From: CAIKBL01 sp964555355
GTDB taxonomy: Bacteria > Pseudomonadota > Gammaproteobacteria > Ga0077536
NCBI GenBank assembly: GCA_964555355.1
Contig: CAZKRY010000004.1
Coordinates: 62,001-126,000, forward strand
Direction: 5' to 3'
Length of the DNA stretch: 64,000 bases
Shown here: in pieces, positions 16,854 to 25,285 of the stretch
How positions within the stretch are numbered: position 1 is the stretch's first letter
Layout of the letters: each line of letters starts with the position of its first letter
Program-made: the position numbers and the translations under genes
The notes under the pieces: generated by a model
Told to the model about the DNA's origin: nothing
What the model saw: the letters and a program-made list of their open reading frames with translations, nothing else
The model's database searches: none

Positions 16854-17168
16854 ATGCACGCCATCATCAAGACCGGCGGTAAACAGTACCGCGTCGCCGC
16901 AGGAGACACCCTAAAAATCGAATCGCTCGCTGTAAATCCGGGCGATGCGATCGAACTGAACGAAGTTCTGATGATCACGGACGGGGATTCGACTTTGGTT
17001 GGGAAACCGCGTCTGGTCGGGGCGAAAGTCCTCGCGACAGTCCTTGCCAATGGCCGCGGTCCGAAGATTCGTATCGTGAAATTCCGTCGCCGCAAGCATC
17101 ACCGGAAGCAAATGGGGCATCGGCAGAATTTCACGCAAGTTCAAATCAATAGCATTGTGAAGGGTTAG
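16854..17168 (+). CDS. rplU: 50S ribosomal protein L21
   Basis: 104 residues, the normal size. The N-terminus MHAIIKTGGKQYRVAAGDTLKIE is trimmed here to the hallmark KTGGKQYRV; the C-terminal FRRRKHHRKQMGHRQ block is diagnostic. It binds 23S rRNA in the large subunit. It is separated by two bases from rpmA, with which it forms an operon ended by a strong terminator. Confidence 0.98.
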   Translation: MHAIIKTGGKQYRVAAGDTLKIESLAVNPGDAIELNEVLMITDGDSTLVGKPRLVGAKVLATVLANGRGPKIRIVKFRRRKHHRKQMGHRQNFTQVQINSIVKG

Positions 17169-17170
17169 CC

Positions 17171-17428
17171 ATGGCGCACAAGAAAGCAGGCGGCAGTACA
17201 CGAAACGGGCGCGACTCCCAAGCCAAGCGCCTGGGTGTGAAGTGTTTTGGCGGAGAACAGGTCATTGCGGGCAATATCATCGTGCGCCAGCGCGGGACCA
17301 AGTTTCACCCTGGAGCGAATGTCGGATTGGGGCGCGATCACACGCTGTTCGCAACCGCGGATGGCAAGGTCGTGTTCGAAACCAAAGGTCCTCAGCTACG
17401 AACTTTTGTGAACGTAGTCGCGGCCTAG
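17171..17428 (+). CDS. rpmA: 50S ribosomal protein L27
   Basis: 85 residues. The N-terminus MAHKKAGGSTRNGRDSQAKR is typical of L27, which reaches the peptidyl transferase centre; GTKFHPGANVGLGRDHTLFA follows. No N-terminal extension needing cleavage is present. Directly upstream of an intrinsic terminator. Confidence 0.98.
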   Translation: MAHKKAGGSTRNGRDSQAKRLGVKCFGGEQVIAGNIIVRQRGTKFHPGANVGLGRDHTLFATADGKVVFETKGPQLRTFVNVVAA

Positions 17429-17455
17429 CGGACTACGCCCAGGCCGTTAACGAAA

Positions 17456-17479
17456 CCCCGTCCCGCGACGGGGTTTTTT
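17456..17479 (+). terminator. Intrinsic terminator after rpmA
   Basis: Perfect 7-bp stem CCCCGTC / GACGGGG with loop CCGC, followed directly by six T. It separates the ribosomal protein operon from obgE, 34 bases before the obgE ATG. Confidence 0.9.
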
Positions 17480-17512
17480 GTTTGAGCGCAGCGAAATCGG
17501 CACAATTCGGCC

Positions 17513-18598
17513 ATGAAATTTATCGACGAAGCCTATATCACCGTGCACGCCGGCAAGGGCGGTGACGGCTGCTTGAGTTTCCGGCGCGAAAAATTCATTG
17601 AGTTCGGTGGGCCTGACGGCGGCGATGGCGGCGATGGCGGTAGCGTCTACATCGAGGCGAGCAGCCGCCTGAACACACTGATCGATTTTCGCTACAAGCG
17701 CAGCTTCAAGGCGCTCAACGGCCAACCCGGAATGGGGCGCGACCGATTCGGTAAGTCCGGCGACGATTTAATTGTCTCGGTACCAGTAGGCACGGTAGTG
17801 CGCGATCAGGACACCGAGCAGACCCTTGGCGATCTATCCGTGGCTGGTACGCGTATTTTGGTCGCCAAAGGCGGCTTTCACGGTTTTGGCAACGCCTACT
17901 TCAAAAGCAGCACCAATCGCGCGCCACGGAAATTTACACCCGGCCGTCCCGGCGAGAGTCGCCGGATACACCTTGAACTCAAACTACTTGCCGATGTCGG
18001 CTTACTCGGCCTGCCCAATGCGGGGAAATCGACGCTAATCAGCCGAATTTCGGCGGCCAAGCCCAAGATCGCCGACTATCCGTTTACAACCTTGAATCCG
18101 GTACTGGGGGTGGTTTCGCTTGGCCCGGATCGCAATTTCGTGGTGGCCGATATCCCGGGGATTATCGAAGGCGCGGCGGATGGCGCCGGCCTCGGGCTAC
18201 AGTTTCTGCGCCATGTGGAACGCACGCAGGTGCTGCTACACATGGTCGACGTTTCGAAATCCGATCCTGAACGCGACCCGGTCGCCGACTTTGCGACGAT
18301 CACCCGCGAAATGAAACGCTTCAGCCGCGCGCTTGCGGCCAAGGAACGTTGGCTGGTGTTTAACAAGATTGATTTGTTAGGCGCTGATACGCATGACGCG
18401 ATTTGGCGGAAGCTCGCGCAACAGATGCGTTGGAAGGGGCGCGTTTTCGCGATTTCCGGCGCGACCGGCGCGGGTTGCCAGGCGCTAGTGATCGCCATCG
18501 AAGCGCGTTTGCTTGAGTTAGCCGCCGAGCCAACGCCCACCAAAAAGCGTCCAACGCGCTCGACCCGCGCCAAAAAAGCCGCAGTGAGCGCGCCATGA
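17513..18598 (+). CDS. obgE: GTPase Obg/CgtA
   Basis: 361 residues. The glycine-rich Obg fold opens the protein (VHAGKGGDGCLSFRREKF, GGPDGGDGGDGG), followed by the G domain: GLPNAGKSTLI (P-loop), the switch with DYPFTTL, DIPGIIEGAADGAGLG (G3) and NKIDLL (G4). Obg acts in 50S assembly and stress control. A basic, Ala/Lys-rich tail (about the last 20 residues) replaces the acidic tail of E. coli ObgE. The stop overlaps the proB ATG by four bases. Confidence 0.97.
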   Translation: MKFIDEAYITVHAGKGGDGCLSFRREKFIEFGGPDGGDGGDGGSVYIEASSRLNTLIDFRYKRSFKALNGQPGMGRDRFGKSGDDLIVSVPVGTVVRDQDTEQTLGDLSVAGTRILVAKGGFHGFGNAYFKSSTNRAPRKFTPGRPGESRRIHLELKLLADVGLLGLPNAGKSTLISRISAAKPKIADYPFTTLNPVLGVVSLGPDRNFVVADIPGIIEGAADGAGLGLQFLRHVERTQVLLHMVDVSKSDPERDPVADFATITREMKRFSRALAAKERWLVFNKIDLLGADTHDAIWRKLAQQMRWKGRVFAISGATGAGCQALVIAIEARLLELAAEPTPTKKRPTRSTRAKKAAVSAP

Positions 18599-19737
18599 GC
18601 GAGCAAGATGTGTCCACACCCACCCAGCCTGGACTTACGCGGGCGACCCGTTGGGTGGTTAAGATTGGCTCCGCGCTCGCCACCAATCAGGGCGCCGGCT
18701 TAAATGCGGAAGCGATTGACGATTGGGCTCGCCAGGTGGTCGAAATTAAACAACGCGGCCATGAGGTGGTGATTGTGACTTCGGGTGCCGTTGCCGAAGG
18801 CGCGGTGAGGCTCGGATGGTCAGAGCGACCACATGCTTTGCACGATTTACAAGCAGCGGCGGCGGTTGGCCAAATGGGTCTGGTGCGCGTATGGGAACAG
18901 GCGTTTCAACGCTGTGGAGCGATTGCCGCACAGATCTTGCTGACGCACGAGGACATCGCAAACCGCGAACGTTATCTCAATGCACGGAGCACTTTGTGCA
19001 CACTACTGCAGTATGGGGTTGTGCCGGTCATCAACGAAAACGACACCGTCGCGACCGAAGAAATCAAACTCGGTGACAACGATACGCTGGCCGGCTTGGT
19101 CAGTAATTTAGTCGATGCTGATCTGTTGGTGATTCTGACTGATCAGGATGGGTTGATGACGGCGGATCCCCGGCGCGATCCGCAGGCGCGTTTAATCGAA
19201 CAAGCATCGCTCGATGACCCGCAATTGCTCGAAATCGCCGGCGGTGGCGGCGCCTGGGGACGCGGCGGAATGCGCACCAAAATCACCGCCGCGCGGTTAG
19301 CCGCGCGCTCGGCTACTTCGACCGTGATCGCGGGGGGGCGCCGGCGTGATGTGTTGACGCATCTGGCGGCCGGGAGATCGATCGGCACGCTGCTGCGCGC
19401 GCCGGGCGCGCGTCAAACCGCCCGTAAACAATGGCTGGCAAGTACGCTGCGCGCGCGCGGCAAATTGTGGTTGGACGATGGCGCCTGTCGGGTCTTAAGG
19501 CAGGATGGCAGAAGTCTATTAGCGGTTGGGGTGACCGCATTCGAAGGCGACTTCGCGCGCGGCGAGCTGGTATCTTGCTGTGATGCGGAGGGGCGCGAGA
19601 TCGCACGTGGACTAACGAACTACAGCGCGGCGGAGGTCGCGAAGATAAAAGGCGTAATGTCCGCGCGAATTGAGACCGTTTTAGGCTACGCGCACGAACC
19701 TGAGCTGATTCACCGGGACAATCTGGCGGTGCTCTAA
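18595..19737 (+). CDS. proB: Glutamate 5-kinase
   Basis: 380 residues: an amino acid kinase domain (WVVKIGSALATN, VTSGAVAEGAVRLG, NENDTVATEEIKLGDNDTLA, DQDGLMTADPRRDP) and a C-terminal PUA domain from about residue 285. It phosphorylates glutamate in the first step of proline synthesis. The order obgE-proB with ATGA overlap is common in beta- and gammaproteobacteria. Feedback inhibition by proline is expected from the family. Confidence 0.96.
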   Translation: MSEQDVSTPTQPGLTRATRWVVKIGSALATNQGAGLNAEAIDDWARQVVEIKQRGHEVVIVTSGAVAEGAVRLGWSERPHALHDLQAAAAVGQMGLVRVWEQAFQRCGAIAAQILLTHEDIANRERYLNARSTLCTLLQYGVVPVINENDTVATEEIKLGDNDTLAGLVSNLVDADLLVILTDQDGLMTADPRRDPQARLIEQASLDDPQLLEIAGGGGAWGRGGMRTKITAARLAARSATSTVIAGGRRRDVLTHLAAGRSIGTLLRAPGARQTARKQWLASTLRARGKLWLDDGACRVLRQDGRSLLAVGVTAFEGDFARGELVSCCDAEGREIARGLTNYSAAEVAKIKGVMSARIETVLGYAHEPELIHRDNLAVL

Positions 19738-19753
19738 TACACCGCTTCGATAT

Positions 19754-19779
19754 TCGGCCGGCCAGTCGGCAGGCCGAAA
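19754..19779. terminator. Hairpin between convergent proB and rpsT
   Basis: Inverted repeat TTCGGCC / GGCCGAA with a 12-base spacer in the 57-base gap between the two convergent stops. There is no T-run, so it is only a possible bidirectional end point. Confidence 0.35.
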
Positions 19780-19794
19780 CTCGAATCCGCCGGG

Positions 19795-20058
19795 TTACGC
19801 CATGGCCTTGATACGGGCGTTTAAGCGCGCTTTGTGGCGGGCGGCCTTGTTCTTGTGCACCAAGAGCGTCTTGGCCATTTTGTCGATAATCGGTACGGCT
19901 TCGGCATAGGCGCTACGCGCCGCGGCCTGGTCGCCGGCATTAATCGCCTTGATCACCTGTTTGATGCGCGAACGCAAGAGCGTTTTGCGGCTGGCATTAT
20001 GCAAACGATGCCGTTCGGACTGTTTGGCGCGTTTGCGCGCTTGAGCGGTATTGGCCAA
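19795..20058 (-). CDS. rpsT: 30S ribosomal protein S20
   Basis: 87 residues, rich in Lys, Arg and Ala as usual (ANTAQARKRAKQSERHRLHN at the N-terminus). The start codon is TTG, with GGAG ten bases upstream. In E. coli rpsT also starts with UUG, which is important for autogenous control of its translation, so the unusual codon looks conserved. The gene is divergent from murJ, the common arrangement. Confidence 0.97.
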   Translation of the reverse strand: MANTAQARKRAKQSERHRLHNASRKTLLRSRIKQVIKAINAGDQAAARSAYAEAVPIIDKMAKTLLVHKNKAARHKARLNARIKAMA

Positions 20059-20156
20059 GGTTTTCTCCAGGATTGGCGCTTAACGGAAGGGCGCGAAATA
20101 TGCTTGCTATCGGATGGAGTGTCAATCCCGCGCCAATCCCCAACCGGCTACTAGTC

Positions 20157-20162
20157 TATAAT
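20157..20162 (+). promoter_or_regulatory. Putative -10 box for murJ
   Basis: A perfect TATAAT 49 bases before the proposed murJ start, in the rpsT/murJ gap. No good -35 hexamer is seen at 16-18 bases, so strength and use are uncertain. The same gap carries an inverted repeat GGATTGGCGC / GCGCCAATCC. Confidence 0.4.
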
Positions 20163-20210
20163 CCGCGCGCGCTAAGCCCTGATATCGCACGCCATTCGGA
20201 GGAGGAGACC

Positions 20211-21779
20211 CTGAGCAAAAATCTGCTGCGTGCGACTTTTTTGGTTGGGCAGATGACATTCATTTCACGGGTACTAGGCCTCGTCCGGGACTCGGTTATC
20301 GCGGCCGTGTTTGGCGCAAGCCAGGCCAGCGATGCTTTCTTTGTCGCTTTCAAGATCCCTAACCTCTTTCGTCGCCTCTTCGCGGAGGGGGCGTTCTCGC
20401 AGGCTTTTGTGCCCGTTCTCGCGAGCTATAAAGCGGAACGGAGCGTGGTCGAGGTTAAGGCGTTGATCGGCGCGGTCAGCGGTGTCTTAGGCGTAATCCT
20501 GCTTGGCCTTACCGCGCTCGGCGTGCTGGCTGCGCCCATCGTCATCGCGGTGTTCGCCCCGGGCTTTGTGGGTGACGACGCCCAGTTCTCACTGAGCGTC
20601 ACGTTGTTGCGGTTTACGTTTCCCTATTTGGCCTTTATCGCGCTGACTGCTTTGTTCGCCGGCGTGCTCAACACTTATGGCCGCTTTGCGATTCCAGCCT
20701 TGACGCCGGTATTGCTCAATGTTGCGATGATCAGTTCCGCGCTATGGATCGCACCCCGACTCGCCACCCCCATTTACGGGCTCGCCATCGGGGTGCTACT
20801 CGGCGGCGTGCTCCAATTGGGGCTGCAAGTCGTGGCGGCCGCCCGCGCCGGCTTGCTGCCTAGGCCGCGGTTCAATCGCAACCATCCTGGCGTGCAACGC
20901 ATATTTAGGTTAATGCTCCCGGCGCTGTTCGGCGTATCGGTCGCGCAGATCAATTTCTTGGTGGATACGTTGATTGCGTCGTTTCTTCCGACCGGCAGTA
21001 TCTCGTGGCTGTACTTTGCTGATCGGCTGATGGAATTTCCGCTCGGCATTTTTGGCGTGGCGTTGGGCACCGTTATATTACCGAGCCTTTCCGAACATCA
21101 CGCCACGGCTAACCGGGAGCTCTTTTCGGATACGCTCGACTGGGCCCTGCGTCTGGTGGTGCTCATTGCCGTGCCGGCCACGCTTGGACTCGCAATTCTT
21201 TCAGCCCCAATTTTAAGCACGTTGTTTCAGTACGGCCGGATGACCGAATTAGACGTCATGATGTCGGCGCGTGCGCTGGTGACTTACTCGCTGGGCCTCA
21301 CGGGCTTTGTCCTCGTCAAGGTTCTAGCACCGGGCTTTTACGCGCGCCAAGACACTCGCACGCCGGTGAAGATTGGGATCATCGCGTTATTAACCAACCT
21401 CATCCTAAACATCGTACTGGTATTTCCCCTACAACATGCCGGCCTCGCACTCGCGACCTCGATCGCCGCGTTTGTGAATGCGGGTCTTTTGTTGCGTTAC
21501 CTACGTGCGAATGAGGTCTATCGGCCGCGCGCCGGCTGGCTGCGTTTTCTTGGACGCGTGGCCGTCGCCGCTTGTGCAATGAGTGCAATACTCGTGTGGT
21601 TAAGTCCGCCAGTCGGCAGTTGGACAGCGTGGGACTGGGGTGGACGTGGCTTGCAACTCGGCATTCTCATCGGTGCGGGCGGTTTGATTTATTGCTTGAC
21701 TTGTATCGCCGTCGGCATTCGCCCGCGCCATTTGGCGCAGCCTAAGCCGTCGACCGCGCCGGAAAATGCCGGCGTGTAA
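20211..21779 (+). CDS. murJ: Lipid II flippase MurJ
   Basis: About 522 residues from a proposed CTG start. The conserved family N-terminus (SKNLLRATFLVGQMTFISRV) begins exactly after this CTG, and GGAGGAGGAG lies just upstream; the nearest in-frame ATGs lie 111 and 138 bases farther upstream with no family similarity. MurJ flips lipid II across the inner membrane for peptidoglycan synthesis. Hallmarks are SRVLGLVRDSVIAAVFGAS, FFVAFKIPNLFRRLFAEGAFSQAFVPV, and about 14 hydrophobic segments. It is followed by ribF, the usual order. Confidence 0.94.
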   Translation: MSKNLLRATFLVGQMTFISRVLGLVRDSVIAAVFGASQASDAFFVAFKIPNLFRRLFAEGAFSQAFVPVLASYKAERSVVEVKALIGAVSGVLGVILLGLTALGVLAAPIVIAVFAPGFVGDDAQFSLSVTLLRFTFPYLAFIALTALFAGVLNTYGRFAIPALTPVLLNVAMISSALWIAPRLATPIYGLAIGVLLGGVLQLGLQVVAAARAGLLPRPRFNRNHPGVQRIFRLMLPALFGVSVAQINFLVDTLIASFLPTGSISWLYFADRLMEFPLGIFGVALGTVILPSLSEHHATANRELFSDTLDWALRLVVLIAVPATLGLAILSAPILSTLFQYGRMTELDVMMSARALVTYSLGLTGFVLVKVLAPGFYARQDTRTPVKIGIIALLTNLILNIVLVFPLQHAGLALATSIAAFVNAGLLLRYLRANEVYRPRAGWLRFLGRVAVAACAMSAILVWLSPPVGSWTAWDWGGRGLQLGILIGAGGLIYCLTCIAVGIRPRHLAQPKPSTAPENAGV

Positions 21780-21814
21780 GCGCGCGCGGCGTTCGCGAAA
21801 ATAACGACCGGCTC

Positions 21815-21820
21815 TATAAT
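21815..21820 (+). promoter_or_regulatory. Putative -10 box for ribF
   Basis: TATAAT 51 bases before the ribF ATG, downstream of the murJ stop. The -35 position reads TTCGCG, a weak match. Confidence 0.35.
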
Positions 21821-21870
21821 CAAGCCCGCCGATTGACTCAAACTGGCTTTAACGAAAGCGCGTCGCCCTC

Positions 21871-22815
21871 ATGCAGATCATCCGTGGCGTACACAATATC
21901 CGCCCCGCGCATCGCGGGTGTGTCGCAACGATCGGCAACTTCGACGGCGTACATCGTGGACATCAAGCGGTGATCAAGAAATTGTTGGCGCGGGCCGCCG
22001 AAGCCAACGCCCCGGCCATGGGAATTTTTTTCGAGCCACAACCGGCGGAATATTTCCGCGGCGAAGCAACGCCAACCCGCTTGTCGAGTTTTCGCGATAA
22101 ATGCCTACTGCTCGCCCGCTTTGGTGTGCAACAGCTCCTGGTCTTGCGTTTTGATGCCGCGCTCGCCGCCTTGACTGCCACGCAGTTCATTCGCGGCGTC
22201 TTGATCGACAAACTCGCCATCAAGGGACTCATCGTCGGCGATGATTTCAAATTTGGTTGCGATCGCGGCGGCGACATCTCAACGCTCGCAACGTTCGCGC
22301 AAGAATTCTCTTTCACCCTTGACGCCACCGGCTCGTTTCTCGCGGCCGACGATCGCGCGAGTAGCACACGCGTACGCGCGGCATTAATGGCGGGCGACTT
22401 CAATTTGGTCACGGAAGTTTTAGGACACGCTTATCGCATTTCCGGCCGAGTGGTTCACGGCAATAAGAACGGACGTGAAATGGGCTTCCCCACGGCCAAT
22501 CTCAATCTGTCGCGCCGGCGGGTGCCGTTGCATGGCATCTTCGCGGTGTGGATCCACGGATTGGGGAACCAACCCCGACAAGGCGTGGCTTACGTCGGCA
22601 CGCGGCCTATCATCAATGGGCAGAAATGGGTGCTCGAAGTTCACATCTTTGATTATGTCGATGACTGCTATGGACAGCACTTGGCAGTCGACTTCGTCGA
22701 ACGGATTAGGGGTGATCTGCCATTTACGTCTTTCGACGCACTGGCCGTTCAAATCCAGGAAGATTGTCGCGTCGCGCGGCGTCTACTTAACGCCCGCACT
22801 CCAACCACGCCATGA
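21871..22815 (+). CDS. ribF: Bifunctional riboflavin kinase/FAD synthetase
   Basis: 314 residues. The N-terminal FMN adenylyltransferase domain shows VATIGNFDGVHRGHQAV and VGDDFKFGCDRGGD, followed by SSTRVRAALMAGD; the C-terminal riboflavin kinase domain starts near RISGRVVHGNKNGREMGFPTAN. It converts riboflavin to FMN and FAD. The stop overlaps the lspA start (ATGA). In many gammaproteobacteria ileS lies between ribF and lspA; it is absent here. Confidence 0.96.
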   Translation: MQIIRGVHNIRPAHRGCVATIGNFDGVHRGHQAVIKKLLARAAEANAPAMGIFFEPQPAEYFRGEATPTRLSSFRDKCLLLARFGVQQLLVLRFDAALAALTATQFIRGVLIDKLAIKGLIVGDDFKFGCDRGGDISTLATFAQEFSFTLDATGSFLAADDRASSTRVRAALMAGDFNLVTEVLGHAYRISGRVVHGNKNGREMGFPTANLNLSRRRVPLHGIFAVWIHGLGNQPRQGVAYVGTRPIINGQKWVLEVHIFDYVDDCYGQHLAVDFVERIRGDLPFTSFDALAVQIQEDCRVARRLLNARTPTTP

Positions 22816-23297
22816 GAGGTCGTCGCTGGCTGTGGCTCGCCGCGTTCGTGGTGGTGTTAGACCATCTCTCGAAGTTTTTGGCTTCGAGTCATTTGGTTTA
22901 TGCGCAAGCCGTGCCGGTATTCCCAGGATTGAATCTCACGTTGTTGCACAATACAGGTGCAGCATTTAGCTTCCTCGCAGGCGCCGGCGGTTGGCAACGC
23001 TGGCTGTTCGCGCTACTCGCGGTTGGGGTCAGCTTTTATCTCATCGTGCTTCTGCGCTCACCCGAGCCCCAACCTCCAGGTTATCGTTTGGGTTTAAGCC
23101 TTATTCTCGGCGGGGCAATCGGAAATCTACTTGATCGACTGGTGCTCGGTTACGTCATCGATTTTATTCAAGTTTATTACCAGCAATGGATTTTCCCGGC
23201 TTTCAACTTCGCGGATTCGGCGATTACCGTGGGCGCTGGGCTATTGATTTTGAGCGGATTCAGGACCGTCGAGCGCGTGCCGGCTGCGAACCCATAA
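22812..23297 (+). CDS. lspA: Lipoprotein signal peptidase
   Basis: 161 residues with four hydrophobic segments. The catalytic aspartates are in GNLLDRLVLGYVIDFI and FNFADSAI. It cleaves signal peptides of lipid-modified prolipoproteins such as MlaA in this window, in the inner membrane. Translationally coupled to ribF. Confidence 0.96.
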   Translation: MRGRRWLWLAAFVVVLDHLSKFLASSHLVYAQAVPVFPGLNLTLLHNTGAAFSFLAGAGGWQRWLFALLAVGVSFYLIVLLRSPEPQPPGYRLGLSLILGGAIGNLLDRLVLGYVIDFIQVYYQQWIFPAFNFADSAITVGAGLLILSGFRTVERVPAANP

Positions 23298-23307
23298 TTT
23301 GGCTGCG

Positions 23308-23313
23308 TATAAT
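23308..23313 (+). promoter_or_regulatory. Putative -10 box for ispH
   Basis: TATAAT in the 57-base gap between lspA and ispH, 41 bases before the ispH ATG. No convincing -35 hexamer. Confidence 0.3.
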
Positions 23314-23354
23314 GCGCGAACTTTCAATCATCACGAACACGCGAAAGAAACGTT

Positions 23355-24311
23355 ATGGAAATTCATCTGGCTAATCCGCGCGGGTTTTGTGCCGGGGTTG
23401 ACCGCGCGATCGGCATCGTTGAGCGCGCGCTCGACATCTTTGGCGCGCCGGTCTATGTGCGACACGAAGTCGTGCATAACAAGTATGTGGTCGACGGTCT
23501 GCGGGGAAAGGGCGCGGTGTTCGTCGATGAGCTCGATGAGGTGCCGGATGACGCTACCGTGATTTTCAGCGCGCATGGTGTGGCGCAGGTGGTTCGCGAA
23601 GAAGCCGCCCGGCGCAAACTGAGGGTTTTCGACGCCATTTGCCCATTGGTGACCAAAGTACACATGGAAGTCGGTCACTACCAGGACGAAGGTCGCGAAT
23701 GCATTCTGATTGGCCACGCAGGGCATCCGGAAGTCGAGGGAACGCTTGGCCAGTATCACGCCAACGACGGCCGTGGCGGGATGTATCTAGTGGAATCGGT
23801 GGAAGACGTGCGAAAACTCGAAGTCAAAGACCCCAATTTCCTCGCCTTCGTCACCCAGACCACGCTCTCGATGGATGACACCGCGGTGGTCATCGATGCG
23901 CTCCGTAAACGCTTTCCGGAAATCGTTGGACCGAAAAAAGAAGATATCTGCTACGCGACACAAAACCGGCAGGATGCCGTCAAAACCTTGCTTACCAAAT
24001 GCGATTTGATTTTGGTCGTGGGATCACAAACGAGCTCTAATTCAACGCGCCTGAAGGAAATCGCGGAGAAACAGGGCATCGCGGCTTACCTCATCGATAA
24101 CGCGGAAGAAATCCAGCAGCAATGGCTAGACGGTAAGCGTAGCGTCGGCGTAACGGCCGGCGCGTCCGCACCGGAAGTCTTGGTGGAGCGCGTCGTGTCG
24201 CGGCTCAAAGAGTGGGGCGGGCTCGCGGTGAACGAAGTGCCTGGGATTAAAGAGCAGGTGGTGTTCAGTTTGCCACGCGAACTGGTGCGCGCCGCGACCA
24301 ACGCCGCGTAG
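23355..24311 (+). CDS. ispH: 4-hydroxy-3-methylbut-2-enyl diphosphate reductase
   Basis: 318 residues. The three cysteines binding the iron-sulfur cluster are visible in NPRGFCAGVDRAI, FDAICPLVTKVH and EDICYATQNRQ; the conserved HGV (FSAHGVAQ) and VVGSQTSSNS blocks are present. It catalyses the last MEP-pathway step, giving IPP and DMAPP, and so feeds the hopanoid and quinone pathways in this window. Confidence 0.97.
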   Translation: MEIHLANPRGFCAGVDRAIGIVERALDIFGAPVYVRHEVVHNKYVVDGLRGKGAVFVDELDEVPDDATVIFSAHGVAQVVREEAARRKLRVFDAICPLVTKVHMEVGHYQDEGRECILIGHAGHPEVEGTLGQYHANDGRGGMYLVESVEDVRKLEVKDPNFLAFVTQTTLSMDDTAVVIDALRKRFPEIVGPKKEDICYATQNRQDAVKTLLTKCDLILVVGSQTSSNSTRLKEIAEKQGIAAYLIDNAEEIQQQWLDGKRSVGVTAGASAPEVLVERVVSRLKEWGGLAVNEVPGIKEQVVFSLPRELVRAATNAA

Positions 24312-24345
24312 CACCGCGCGCGGGCTTTAGTCGGTACGTGCGGGG

Positions 24346-24786
24346 TTACTTACCGCACCAAGACTTGATGCTTTCGTTGGCCTTCTTGGCGCGCTCCGCG
24401 CGCTGTTCGTCGCTCATGAAAGACACCACACCTTTATCATCCGCCACGCGCAAGCGCCCGCCATTATTGAGTTGATCGAGCGATGCGCGCGCCTGCGCGC
24501 ATTTTTTCTTCTTTTCTTCGGGCGTCGGTTCTTTGGGCGGCGGATTGTCGTCCTTGGCGGCGACTTCCTTCTTCTCGGGGCTCGTTAATTTTTCAGGCAC
24601 CGCTGGCGGTGGTGGTGCCGCCTTGCTATAGCGTGGTTTTACGACGGCCTTTTGCGCGTCCGGCGGCGGTTTCTCGGAAAAAACCGTGTTGCCGTTGGCG
24701 TCTTTCCATTGATATATCTCGGCTTGTGAGGCGCCATATAACAGCGCGCCGATAATCAGTAACCCAAATCTATAACTCAGCCTCAC
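24346..24786 (-). CDS. DUF4124 domain secreted protein
   Basis: About 146 residues. A signal peptide (RFGLLIIGALLYGASQA) is followed by IYQWKDANGNTVFSEKPPP, the DUF4124 signature, then a Pro/Lys/Glu-rich low-complexity middle and a short C-terminal domain with CAQARASLDQLNNG and a final Cys. The start chosen is the GTG overlapping the pilE stop (GTGA); another GTG nine bases upstream is possible. Function unknown; DUF4124 proteins are common next to pilus genes in gammaproteobacteria. Confidence 0.8.
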   Translation of the reverse strand: MRLSYRFGLLIIGALLYGASQAEIYQWKDANGNTVFSEKPPPDAQKAVVKPRYSKAAPPPPAVPEKLTSPEKKEVAAKDDNPPPKEPTPEEKKKKCAQARASLDQLNNGGRLRVADDKGVVSFMSDEQRAERAKKANESIKSWCGK

Positions 24787-25238
24787 CGCCAACACACCTC
24801 GTCGTTACCACTGACATTCGTGGACTGTTTGCCGCGCGAGTCCTGCGTGAGCTGATTGCATTTCGGGTCATCGTGCGTGCCTTGCGGGGTGATACGGATG
24901 AGATAACTCGTCGCGAAATCATCGGCTGCTGGGCCTTCCTCAAGTGAGGCCGAATAATGCCCTTCGGCCGACTCGGCCGTGCCGCCCGGGTAACCTAAGT
25001 CTTCGAGGTCATCGGTATAGCGATTGTTGTCGAAATAAAAACGCTCCATGCGCGCCGCGATATCCGAGATCAACGCCTTGCCTTCCGCTCGGATCGAGCG
25101 CCGCACATATTCGCGGTAGCTCGGATACGCAACGGATGCGAGGATCCCGACGATTACCGTGATGATCATCAATTCAACCAGCGTAAAGCCGGTTGGGCGT
25201 CGTTGGCCGGTGTTGCGCTTAGGTTTGTCCAACATCAT
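24783..25238 (-). CDS. pilE: Type IV pilin-like protein PilE
   Basis: About 151 residues. The prepilin motif GFTLVELMIITVIVGILAS with Glu5 follows a short positively charged leader ending in TG, the PilD cleavage site. AYPSYREYVRRSIRAEGKALI is typical of PilE minor pilins, and two cysteines near the end (CNQLTQ and CWR) likely form the D-region disulfide. The start is the third in-frame Met, which has AAGGA at good spacing. Last pilin of the operon, 47 bases after pilY1. Confidence 0.9.
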   Translation of the reverse strand: MMLDKPKRNTGQRRPTGFTLVELMIITVIVGILASVAYPSYREYVRRSIRAEGKALISDIAARMERFYFDNNRYTDDLEDLGYPGGTAESAEGHYSASLEEGPAADDFATSYLIRITPQGTHDDPKCNQLTQDSRGKQSTNVSGNDEVCWR

Positions 25239-25285
25239 CTCCATTCCTTTTCGGCGGCGGAGCGCCGCCTAATTCGTCGAAACTA

